Shown here: positions 1 to 8,943 of the stretch, in pieces
How positions within the stretch are numbered: position 1 is the stretch's first letter
Layout: each line of letters opens with the position of its first letter
Made by a program: the position numbers and the translations under genes
Assembly (NCBI GenBank): GCA_025677825.1
Contig: JAIXMO010000132.1
Coordinates: 1-15,214 of the forward strand
Source: Helicostylum pulchrum
Lineage: Eukaryota > Mucoromycota > Mucoromycetes > Mucorales > Mucoraceae
DNA length: 15,214 nt
Reading direction: 5' to 3'
Notes under the pieces: generated by a model
The model's database searches: none
Seen by the model: only the letters and a program-made list of their open reading frames with translations
Told to the model about the DNA's origin: nothing

Positions 1-626
1 CAAGTCATCGACGACATCACCATGAGATTTTTACGGGCGTCTCTTCTATTTAAAAGACGGTGTGTTATAGTAAGTATCATTATTAAATTAACGGAAAATT
101 ATTTTACTACCTAACTTAAGTTCTTCATAGTCCGAAGAGCAGTATTGACGAACATAAACAATTTCTCTATATGCAGCTCTTGATATCTGGTTTCGTGTGA
201 TGATCTGTGAGAGATGCATGCTCAACAACTGTGTTTCGTAAAACTATTTTCGCTAATGTTACTAGAGCCATATACATGGGATTGGTCATCATCAGAGAAT
301 TGACAGCTACTTTTATAAGATCTTTCTTCATTACGGTTCAAACGAAGAGCATCGAAATCAACTACAATAATAGAAATGTAAGTAACAAAAAAAAACCAGG
401 AAAGTCATTTACAATCCCAACTAATACTACCGATATCAGCAACATCGTGGTCGACTTGCATTGGCGTATCATCAAAATCAACAATGGGAGAAGAGGTATG
501 GTTTCTTTTGTGATTATTCAACTGTCTATAAGTCTCGAAGGATATACCACAAGTATCACAAACATGATTATTCTGAGATATTCTTAATCTCTTGGTGGCG
601 CGGCCTGCAGATAAATTGGAAGACAT
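1..626 (-). CDS. Zinc-finger transposase-like protein, N-terminal part, spliced, runs off left edge
   Basis: The ATG is at 626-624 on the minus strand. The first exon (626-413) encodes a classical C2H2 finger, C-x2-C-x12-H-x3-H, at about residues 22-41, followed by an acidic Asp-rich stretch. Intron 1 (412-362, 51 bp) starts GTAAAT and ends GTAG. Intron 2 (275-229, 47 bp) starts GTATAT and ends CACAG. Together they join exons of 214 and 86 nt in phase, and exon 3 (228-116) then reads openly. A third intron (115-46), with a weak GTTAGG donor, would keep the frame open to base 1. Without intron 2 the frame stops at 224-222. A finger, then an acidic linker, then a helical segment fits the N-terminus of fungal Tnp2/Plavaka-type transposases, but the catalytic part lies outside the window. 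The C2H2 motif is seen directly; the transposase assignment is inference. It is divergent from the coiled-coil gene starting at 1376. Confidence 0.55.
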
Positions 627-1375
627 TTTTTTTTTTGGCGTTGTAATTTTTTAAGATAAGTTTTTTTTTTTTAAAAAAAAGAGGATGGTAACAAACTTAA
701 TGGAATCTTTATTAAATTAAACTGGTTTTTATATTAGATATTTTAGGTTATGATGGTGTTAATTGTTAGTAGGATCTATTACGCGTTTTGGTCTAATGAC
801 CTAAAAGAGGTATGGTAGACATGATGGATCACTCTCTGTATTTTGTTTTTAAAAAAAAGTTGCACCTAATTAACTATTATTGCATAATTATATAATTAAA
901 ATGGTGTCATGTCGATGAGATAGTGGAAAATATAAAGAAATATTATATCATAATTTCATTACTCTAGTATGTTTATGCAAATGAACAATGACATAATTTT
1001 TTTTTTTTTTTTTGCATTATCACTTTTGACTGGGACAAAAAAAAACTTTGTAAATTATAAAGTATATTTTGATAATGATGTTGCACTTAATATCAATTTT
1101 GATTGAACTTTGGATACTTGATGTACGAATGGCTTTATTCCAGGAAACATTTACTATTATAAAAAATGTATTACATCATTTATCAAATGTACTTAATTAG
1201 CGTTTTTTTTTAGTTGAAATACTTGGGATAAAGCTCGGTACTATCTATACGTGTATATTGTCACGTCATGGTTTATGTTTGATCGAAAAAAAAAAGTAAA
1301 TATTTAAAGGAACAGTACATTACTATTTCTTCCATGTTTTACAAACTAACTGAATTTGTTTCTTATTCAAATATC
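627..1375. other. Divergent intergenic region
   Basis: This spacer of about 750 bp separates two divergent genes and contains no supported reading frame. It is dominated by T and A homopolymers of 8-16 bases. A TATA-like TATTTAAA at 1301-1308 lies about 68 bp before the chosen ATG of the rightward gene. One ATGGTAACA motif at 685-693, upstream of the leftward gene, matches the motif clustered at 3336-3549. Confidence 0.5.
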
Positions 1376-2425
1376 ATGTCTTATCCTAATACAAGTAACC
1401 TAAACTCTTCTGTAAAGAATATTGAAGAGGCCATATTGATAATTAAAAATGAAGTATTATCAATGAGAGGTGATATTACAAAATTAAAGGCACAATTCGA
1501 TCACCAGTTTGGCCCCCATATTTCTGAAAATGATATGTCTTGGATTGAAGAAGATTCTCATCAAACAGGTAACTACAACATAATCTTAATCCTGTGTTTT
1601 AATTGCATAAAGATATCTACAGTTTTTAATTAATGGTTTTTTTTTAGCTATTAGTGGTGTTAGTAGAGCAATTCAAAGAAACAGATTGATCTCCAATCCT
1701 GACTATCGCGGCCGTAGAATGATCAATAGTTTTAGTATTGACAGAATGACAAAGAAACAGGTTTCACTGAAACACCGTTACAACTGCCTGTTACAAATCC
1801 TTAATAAGAGAGCATTTGGAGATAATGCACCTGACCTGTCAGAACTAAAACTAAATTCCCTTAGATTGGAGTTAAAAAGAATGGCTCGATTTATCAAGAC
1901 CAATTTTATCGATGAAGATCATCCCCAGGAAGACAAAAAATGGTCCAGTATTCCTGCTATTGACCGACAATATTATCAATTGATTTTTGAAGAAAAAGCG
2001 TACAACAAAGGCTTCAATATTTATTTATGTAAAGATATGTGGCTAGCTAAAAATATGCTGCAGGAAGCATTCAAAACAAGTAACTACACCAGAAAAAGAA
2101 GAGAGGAGCAATCTTCTCAACTTGATCAGGTACAGTATATAAATATCACTGGACGTTTTACTTTTATTTATTAACATTTTTTTTTCTTTAAATACAAAAA
2201 GCCTATCGAATCTGACAGTGATGTTTCTGCCATGTCATCCGAGAATGAGATAGGAAGTCCAATCCAGGAAGACGTTTTGTAAGCTAGTTTTACTGTTATT
2301 TTTTTTTTATTCTAACTTTTGTTACTTTTTTTCTTATTTATTTCAGTACTGCTTCTCTTCCTGAAACAGAAGAGTTTTCTGTAGAGTCTGCTCCTGTAGC
2401 AAAACGTGTAAGAAGAAGAGCCTAA
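1376..2425 (+). CDS. Unknown spliced gene, coiled-coil N-terminus and basic C-terminus (276 aa)
   Basis: Four exons, 1376-1568, 1648-2129, 2202-2278 and 2347-2425, total 277 codons with stop. The introns (79, 72 and 68 bp) have GTAACT, GTACAG and GTAAGC donors and T-rich tracts before TAG, AAG or CAG. An ATG at 1334 is in frame and would add 14 residues. 1376 is preferred because it has A at -3 and because 1334 lies only about 26 bp past the TATA-like box. Residues about 12-45 form an amphipathic, probably coiled-coil helix. A central Lys/Arg-rich helical region of about 160 residues, coded by exon 2, includes many aromatic residues. Exon 3 is acidic and Ser-rich, and the protein ends in KRVRRRA, a possible nuclear localisation signal. 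I do not recognise the family. Its layout (coiled coil, basic middle, acidic Ser/Glu stretch) resembles the gene at 10043-12951, which suggests an accessory protein of a transposon. That is inference; I see no aligned homology between the two. Confidence 0.75.
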
Positions 2426-2539
2426 TAGCTAAATTAGCTTTTAATTGGCCAAGCCCTCCTTTAGTCTATGTTTTTAGCGCAATAATCGAAAAATAGTCTA
2501 TTTTTTTTCCTTTCTTTTTCTTTTTTTTTTTCCATCTTC

Positions 2540-2545
2540 AATAAA
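2540..2545 (+). terminator. Poly(A) signal AATAAA of the 276-aa gene
   Basis: A canonical AATAAA lies 115 bp after the stop codon at 2423-2425, following a long pyrimidine-rich tract. It is the first such hexamer downstream of the gene on the plus strand. Confidence 0.45.
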
Positions 2546-2614
2546 AAGATATATTACAAATTCAACTCTAATAACATTTGCCTTTATTTTCGGCTAGCTG
2601 AGAACAGTTTACTT

Positions 2615-2668
2615 ACATTGTCTCATTCAACTACATCGTCTCATTCAATTACATCGTCTCATTCAACT
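2615..2668. repeat. 18-bp minisatellite, three copies
   Basis: Three head-to-tail 18-bp units (2615-2632, 2633-2650, 2651-2668) share the core TCTCATTCAA. They differ only at the fifth base of the unit (T or C) and near the unit end (CT or TT). Read forward the array would encode Ser-His-Ser-Thr repeats, but no convincing gene surrounds it. Confidence 0.8.
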
Positions 2669-2689
2669 TATATTTTATGCAGTAACGCT

Positions 2690-3240
2690 CGTTTTAAAAA
2701 AGGTATGACATCGTTACAATTTTTTTTTTTCTTAATTACTTTTTTTCTTTTCTGCTCAATGTTAATCTTATTGTCATCTTTTATAGTGATTGCTACTCTA
2801 ATGACCAAATGCTTCGAGTTATTTTTTCTTTTTTGAAGTTGAAAGTCGATGTAGGGTCTCAACCAGGCTGAATAAAAAAAAGGTATGTGATAGTTTATTT
2901 TTTAATTCACATAGCTTTGATTCTTGAAGAGGTATATGTAAGTTTGACAGGTTTTCTTTCGGAATGGCTGAATTTTATAAAAAGGTATAGCATTATAACG
3001 TAGCATTGTATTCTCTTTATTCCCTTTGTCTAAATGATTATTTTTTTTTGCTATATAAGTTTGGTTGGTTTTGGCAAAACTTTTCTTTTTTTCGGTAGTT
3101 AGACGCTGATGAAAATTATAACAAAAGGTACGTCGTTATAATATTTGCAGTGCTACATACTAACGTTTTGTATTAGATAGTTGGATTTCGTTTTGGGTAA
3201 AGGACGTTAACGGTATTTTTTTTTTCATGTATATATGTAA
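2690..3240. repeat. Diverged GGTA-centred repeat family, about four copies
   Basis: Four related blocks have their GGTA cores at 2702, 2882, 2984 and 3127. The last three carry GCTGA 15-22 bp before the core (at 2867, 2967 and 3105), then an A-rich run, GGTA and an AT stretch. The copies at 2984 and 3127 also share a preceding TTTCGG block and an upstream AAGTTTG block. Spacing is uneven (180, 102 and 143 bp), so these are old repeats or duplicated segments. Each A-run plus GGTATG/GGTACG resembles a splice donor, so a highly repetitive multi-exon gene is possible, but no continuous coding path is visible. An 8-bp inverted pair, ATTATAAC (3115-3122) and GTTATAAT (3135-3142), sits in the last copy. 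Confidence 0.4.
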
Positions 3241-3318
3241 TTAATTTGATACAAAATAAAGATATATAATAATTTGAGCAAACTATAAACAGCTAATAAA
3301 TGATGGAAGTAACAGTGA

Positions 3319-3456
3319 GACCATTACAGGATACATGTTACCATAAGACATTTGGTGTCAAATAGACCATAATAAGATACATGTTACCATAATACAAATG
3401 GTGTCAAATAGACCATGACAGGATACATGTTACCATGATATAATATGGTAACTGTT
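3319..3456. repeat. 46-bp direct tandem repeat, about 2.8 copies
   Basis: Units start at 3319, 3365 and 3411, each beginning GACCAT and sharing GATACATGTTACCAT. The first two units also share the ending GGTGTCAAATA. The third unit diverges after about 30 bp. Each unit contributes one TGTTACCAT motif at the same offset. Confidence 0.8.
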
Positions 3457-3549
3457 ACCTTATATAGCGCTATACTAACTCATATTTACCATATTTTATG
3501 TAATTACTTTTGGTAACAATTCCGCCCCATATGATAAAAATGTTACCAT
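3336..3549. promoter_or_regulatory. Cluster of TGTTACCAT / ATGGTAACA motifs, possible transposase-binding array
   Basis: TGTTACCAT occurs at 3336-3344, 3382-3390, 3428-3436 and 3541-3549. The opposite orientation occurs at 3445-3452 (ATGGTAAC) and 3511-3518 (TGGTAACA). A perfect 13-bp palindrome, GGTAACTGTTACC, spans 3447-3459. Copies outside the 46-bp tandem repeat show that the motif has a life of its own. In CACTA elements such arrays near the ends are bound by the accessory transposition protein; applying that here is inference. A host transcription-factor cluster is the main alternative. Confidence 0.4.
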
Positions 3550-3559
3550 AACCTCTGCC

Positions 3560-4229
3560 TTAGTGCAACATAAATAATAAATAAAGCAACACAGACATCG
3601 TCCCGAGAGACTACAAACAAAGGGTTATACATTACGTTTTAAACCAGATTTATATCGTAACAGACTATCTTTATGTTACTCTAAAGGACCGCACACTCTT
3701 TCAGTTTCATCTGTCATTTGAACCAATTTCTTTTAATATAAAACTACTTCATTTCAAATAATAAAATGAGGCATCTTTCATTTTGTAGACTTTCAAAGAA
3801 CCTTACTGTCTTCTTTTTAACATATATATCACCTATTAGTACATGATACATCATAATACATGCAAAGAAAAAACCTATTTTGGGATATCATGCGTTAAAT
3901 AAAGCAGTAAAAATGCACTAGCCAACAAGATAATATACTAAGAGAGCTAATATAATACATTTAGGTTGACAAGATAAGTAATTTTGCGTATTATTACAAT
4001 GTAAATGTAATCAAGTGAAAAAAAAAGGACCTTTTTTTTTTTTTGTAGCAAAAAAAAAAGTATAAATTATTTATTTATTTGCTTTTGCTGTGAAAAAAAA
4101 AACATTTGGATCTAAAAAAAATGCATCAAAGATTTATTTCTTGATTTAAAAAAAATAGCGTCGCGATATGCATCACTTGCATATTCCCTTTAGAGGACGC
4201 ATGAGCGAATAACAACAGACAATAATAGC
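3560..4229. other. AT-rich spacer without recognised genes
   Basis: No supported gene is seen. The stretch has long A/T runs around 4018-4070. An interrupted palindrome lies at 4166-4184 (ATATGCA, 5-bp gap, TGCATAT). A short reverse-strand frame at 4126-4341 is low complexity and was not accepted. Confidence 0.4.
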
Positions 4230-4308
4230 TATTGGTCCATAAAGAAAGCAAAAATAGTATTGGTTCTTTAAGAAAGCAATGTCCATATAAAAAAAAAAGA
4301 TATATAAG
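4230..4308 (+). promoter_or_regulatory. Promoter region of the Tnp2-like gene: 22-bp repeat pair and TATA box
   Basis: Two direct copies of TATTGGTCCATAAAGAAAGC-like sequence (4230-4251 and 4258-4279, 19 of 22 bases matching, 28 bp apart) precede a TATATAAG box at 4301-4308. The box lies 48 bp before the ATG at 4356. The spacing fits a fungal core promoter, and the repeat pair could be an activator site. Confidence 0.45.
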
Positions 4309-6398
4309 GATGTCCCTTTGGATTGTTATTTCATTCATCAAACTTTTTCTGTATTATGTCCAACAGCCGCAAAAGAAAAACCTATTGTTATTGTTTTGAA
4401 TGCAATGGCGCGTGTGTCCCAGCTAGTACCGCAAAAAATCACGCAGGTGAAAAAAAATTTCAAGATAGTCTTGTGGCATCTACCACTAGTTTAGGCCCAA
4501 ATAACATAATAGATGGTAACATAGAATTACGGTATTTGGAAAATTAAAGCATTACTTACAAGACCTTTAGAAATAGATATATCAATTACAGACGATACCT
4601 TATCTTTTTCTGAACTTGTGATATCTTCTATTGAGGCAGAATTTTCCCATGTTGCCGATGCAGACGAAAACGATTCATACGACGGAGATTTATATGGTAT
4701 AGTTTTTTTTTTCTTTTTTATGCATCACATATACTAACACTTTGTTAAGATGACAACTTTGATTATGAGGAAGGAATAAGTGTCATAAATGATGATGAAA
4801 ATATACCAGTATTTGAAGATATAAATGAAGATTTTGTAGTACCTGAGGATAATTGGATGGATCAAGTAATATCTATGTTAAGCGATACTGTCAACTATGA
4901 AGATACATTCGTTATAAAAAAAGGTAAATTTACAATTGTTTTTTTACTGTCATAATTCGCACTTTATTTAATGATATTTTACAATAGAACGCACACGTTT
5001 TACCTCTGTCCAACTAAAAGAACCAATTTACCTGTTTATCTGCCTTTTTCTATTAATTTTTCAAGTGGAATACCTCACATTCGCTGCTACACACAAGTTA
5101 CTTGAAGTATTTCGTGTTTTATTTGCTGGTTTGAATTTTCCAAGAGCAATACCTACTATGAAAAAAGAAACTGGTTTCAGTTCGTTAACAGATGGAATTA
5201 CTACATACGCTACTTGCCCTAAATGCTACACGTTATATTTGTTCAGCAACAGTGAAGGATTAACTACGCCTTATCCTCCAGACCATTGTACATATATTGA
5301 TCCTTTAAGCAAAAAAAAATGCCGTACCGCTATATATCAAAATGGATCCAAAACTCCAATCAAAAGAACAGTATATCATTGTTTGATTAGTTCATTACAG
5401 AAATTGTTCCTTAGAAAGGGCTTTGAAGAGAAGTGTGAAGAATGGCGCAATTTTTCTGAAGCCACAGGACCTGACGATATGATGTACCATTGCTCTCAAG
5501 GAAAAATGTGGAGGAATATCCTTTCTACTGATGGACATACACCTTTTGTAAATGACAACCGTACCCTTTGTCTTACTCTTAACGCAGGTAAAAAAAAAAA
5601 AAAAAATTAATAATAATATGATTCCTTTTTTTTCCTTACTTACAAAATGATGTTAATAGACGGCTTCCAACCTTTCGATAACACTTCAGCCTCATGTGTT
5701 GCATATTATATTCAAGTAAACAACTTGCCCGTAGATGAACGAATTAAGAAAGAGAATACCATTCTTCTTTGTCTTGTGGAAGGGCCCGGTGAATCCAACT
5801 GTAATCAGACACAAAGAGTGTTGGAAATTGTAACAAAACAACTGCGTAGTTTATACTTTGGTGTCCGTATGTCTACATTCAATTCGTCAGCATATGATAA
5901 CGATGACGGTGAAATTGTTAAAGCCTGCCTGATTCAAGTTCTTGCTGATATACCTATGCAGCGTAAGCTGAGTGCCTTCACTGGTTTCTCTTCAACTCGA
6001 TCTTGCTTTCGTTGTGATAGGTCTTTCAAGATTTTTTCTGAAACAAAAAGATTGGATTATTCAGGTTTTGAATCACATCATTATCCGTCAAATAACAACA
6101 AGGTTCTGAATGATTTGCAAGCGGATAAATGGTATAGATGTAAAAATAAGGCTGAAAGGAGAATTCAAGAAAGGTCTCATGGTATGAGATTCAGCATTCT
6201 AAGAAGTTTACGGTACCTCGATCTTGTTAAAAGTACATCGCAAGACTATTTGCATTGTATATGGCTTGGATTAGCAAAATCAATAATGATCAAGTATTCA
6301 GAAAGCGGATTTTTTACAGAAAAGCACTACCAGAGGTAAATAATATCATTATAATAGCAACAACAAAAAACTTACATTCTATATTTTATCTAGCATGG

Positions 6399-6403
6399 CC
6401 GTC
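6399..6403. repeat. Target site duplication CCGTC, left of solo LTR
   Basis: CCGTC immediately precedes the LTR and is repeated at 6825-6829 immediately after it. The bases beyond differ (G on the left, A on the right), so the duplication is exactly 5 bp. Confidence 0.8.
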
Positions 6404-6824
6404 TGTGGAATCTGAGCTATGCAATAGTAAAGATTCAAAAATAAAATAAAAACACAAAAGATACAAGAAAGTAATCAGTCGCAAAAGCAGATAAAAGTTT
6501 TATTTACGTGAAAAAGGTAGAGGTTTATATAGCTTTTTCATGTCTGAGTTTACAGATAAAATAAGTGTGTTTGTGCCACGCTAAAGTGCCACACTTTCCA
6601 TATCTAATTTCCTGCCGTGATTATATAATCCAGTCTTTCGGACAAGACATGCAATTATAGAAATCCTCTAATCCTGTATCCAGACATCAGTTATTACTGG
6701 GCGATGTTGATAAGGCTTAGTTAAAATAAATATGTATTAGTCATAATGGTTAAAGTTGTGAGATAATCAAGTATGTGTAAATATATATGAGAATATATAT
6801 CTGTATATATGCTTGATCACATCA
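6404..6824. mobile_element. Solo LTR (421 bp) of an LTR retrotransposon with 5-bp target duplication
   Basis: The insert begins TGTGGAATC and ends GATCACATCA, the TG...CA termini expected of an LTR. It is flanked by CCGTC at 6399-6403 and again at 6825-6829. It contains a TATA-like TTATATA at 6525-6531 and an AATAAA at 6725-6730, in the order expected of U3 and U5, and no coding frame. It sits 10 bp after a splice acceptor, inside an exon of the Tnp2-like gene. Omitting the LTR and one CCGTC leaves that exon in frame. LTR-LTR recombination would leave exactly this. The family (Ty1/copia or Ty3/gypsy) cannot be told from an LTR alone. Confidence 0.8.
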
Positions 6825-7299
6825 CCGTCCTAGCATCTAGCATAATATTACCAAATGGCTATCACTCCATAGTACACAAAATCAAAGGTGGATTTTCTTA
6901 CATGAAAGGAAGCGAGTTTGAAGTCTGGACATTACATTATTCTGAATATGTTTTAAAGAATATGGTTGTAGATGAAAGGCTTCAGGGAGGATTCAAAAGA
7001 CGACATTACGATAATTGGATAAACTTTGTACAGGCCTGTCGTATTATTGTTTTGCCGTCTATTTCGATGCGAAAAGCTGTCGAAGGTCGGGAACTATTAC
7101 GATCTTTCTGTACTGGTTATTCACACTTGTTTGGACCAGAATCTATCAAACCAAACTTTCATTACACACTCCACTTATATGACAACATTGAACAGTTCGG
7201 AAGTTCATTTAATACATCTTGTTTTTCACTTGAAAGAATGAATGGAGTTTTGAAAAATTCAACAGAAAATCGAAACATCTCCTCTATTCAGCATACATA

Positions 7300-7326
7300 C
7301 TGTGAGGGGAAAAATGGTATGATCCG
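7300..7326 (+). repeat. Left terminal inverted repeat, defective Tc1 element
   Basis: This is the 27-bp inverted partner of 8917-8943, with no mismatch. TA lies directly outside it. Confidence 0.88.
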
Positions 7327-7710
7327 TTTGGAAAATTTAGATTTTACATTAATTGAATCATATTTCTTTTTTTCCGAGACTTGAGTGATATTTGAGGTTA
7401 TATAAAAAAGCCTCCGCTTTTAAATAGTATACCTTGCGTGACGGTAACTTTAAAACATGCTGAATGGTCAAGTATCAAAGTTTTTGTGTCAATAAATTAA
7501 GAAATGCACTAAATCGATTACATGGGATCTCAACGTCTTTCCTCCAGATAGGAATATTGGATCTATTTCAAAATTGCTCCGAGTTATTTTATATATATGT
7601 TCTTGCTGAAAATATTAAAAAAGTTTATAAGGAGCTGTCTCGTACATCAGAGCTTGTCATTTTAACTCCCTTTTCCTATATCTGCTTAATATTACATTAA
7701 GGCCCCTCAT

Positions 7711-8729
7711 TTGTCATCTGAATTCAAGAATTCAATCCAGTCTTTTCTATTCCGTAGAGTGCCTGACTCGAGCATTAGGAAACGTTATCCAATAGTTTCC
7801 AAAAATATGCTGACTTGCCTTAGGAAGCTTTACTTAGGTGACGGTCATGTGACCAGGGGTGGAAGGCCAAGCAAAATAACCAATCCAACCAAGACTTATA
7901 CCGCAAGTCAGCTTTAAACAGGTGCGCTCAATGGTTCTCGAGGTGTTCGCGAGCTTTTGAGTTCCTAGAATGTAGAGATGTCATTGAGTGGCATTCGAAA
8001 GTCTCTCCGAAAAATTGGGCTCTAGGCTAAAAGGAAGGTCAAAACTATCTTCGTTAGTAAAAAGAACATGAGGCGTTGTCTGGCCGAGACTTAAAGTACA
8101 TATGTACTATACAGTGGACCCGTGGCGTCAATAGGTGTTCTCTGACGACGCCTGAGTTAATAGGTGGGGATCAGATGGAAATTCTTTTTATTGGTCAGAT
8201 GGTGACAAAATCTTGCGACCTCATCAAATGGAGCCTCAAATACAAGGACATGGCGGAGGAGTCCTCTTATGGAGTTGCATAACAGAAAAAGGATCTTGTT
8301 ATGGTAATCCAATTATTGATGGAGCCGTTAAATCAAAGGAGTACGTGAAACGTTTAGGTATATCTTTAATAGACACACTTGACCACTTTGACATGACTCC
8401 AAATGCCATGCATTTCCAGCAAATAATGCAATCCCGTACGCTTCTACGGTTCCAAAACAGTGGTTTAGTAACAACAGTTTCTCTGTGAATACTGTATTAT
8501 ACTGGCTCCTGCAAATTCCAAATTTGAATCCGTTAAAACGACTGCGGTATCAGTTACAGCGTCGGCTAAATAAATACCGAATAAGTCCTACAACCAAGGA
8601 GGAACTAGCAGATAGAATCGAGAAGGAATGATATAAATTTATTTGAGAGACTGTCTTAAATGCATTAACAGTGTGCCAGCTCGAACTGAAGAAGTGATCA
8701 AGGCTAACGGAGGAGCAACTCGCTATTGA
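7711..8729 (+). pseudogene. Decayed Tc1/mariner transposase
   Basis: A Tc1-type transposase can be traced through several frames. It starts with a helix-turn-helix region ending in the linker RGGRPSK (about 7855-7875). A VFSDDA block follows with the first catalytic Asp at 8144-8146, broken by a stop two codons later (8153-8155). The next blocks are GSDG and GHGGGVLLWSC. The expected FQQDNA block at about 8411-8430 has lost one base, which removes the second Asp codon and shifts the frame. The block normally reading DLNPIEHLW is NLNPLKRLR here, with Lys (8536-8538) in place of the catalytic Glu. Several more stops occur (for example in the region 7913-8040). The relic ends with a Gly-Gly-Ala-Thr-Arg-Tyr stop at 8729. 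No convincing start ATG remains. It can encode no active enzyme. Confidence 0.88.
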
Positions 8730-8916
8730 AACATTTTCAATATTTTAATAAAACTCGATATTTTACTTTATTCCTTGACATTTCGTATTTTACTAAATAG
8801 TTCTTTACAAACAATATGTTGTTTAAAAGCCACTTTAAATATTCCAATATGACATAAATTACCAGGTTCTAAAGTACACACCAAAAAAATAGGAGTAAAA
8901 CATGTAATTTCACAAT

Positions 8917-8943
8917 CGGATCATACCATTTTTCCCCTCACAG
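8917..8943 (-). repeat. Right terminal inverted repeat, defective Tc1 element
   Basis: Reverse complement of 7300-7326 without mismatch. It ends CTCACAG next to the TA at 8944-8945. Confidence 0.88.

Larger units (their letters stand above)
7300..8943 (+). mobile_element. Defective Tc1/mariner element inside the Tnp2-like gene
   Basis: This 1644-bp element is flanked by TA at 7298-7299 and 8944-8945. Its terminal inverted repeats, 7300-7326 and 8917-8943, match over all 27 bases, begin CTGTGAGGGG, and continue imperfectly for about 20 bp more. The TA duplication and the transposase relic inside place it in Tc1/mariner. Leaving it out joins the Tnp2 frame exactly: a Tyr codon spans the junction and the next codon is the ATG at 8947. 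Its ends are unrelated to those of the element at 11312-12902, so the two belong to different families. Confidence 0.88.

Noticed and set aside
222..300. Frameshift in the left zinc-finger gene before the TGA at 224-222
   Set aside because: A 47-bp intron (229-275) with GTATAT and CACAG keeps the frame (214 + 86 nt = 100 codons), so no lesion is needed.
2618..2862. Small frames on both strands over the minisatellite
   Set aside because: They are low complexity, start at repeats or T runs and lack recognisable protein features.
4018..4036. A terminal repeat pairing with about 13225-13240 (A-run plus GGACCT)
   Set aside because: The match is mostly a homopolymer with only about six informative bases and no target duplication, so it is not evidence for element ends.
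7464..7700. A 78-codon frame left of the Tc1 relic
   Set aside because: It lies inside the defective element, between its inverted repeat and the transposase remnant, and has no Tc1 motif; likely non-coding or fully decayed.
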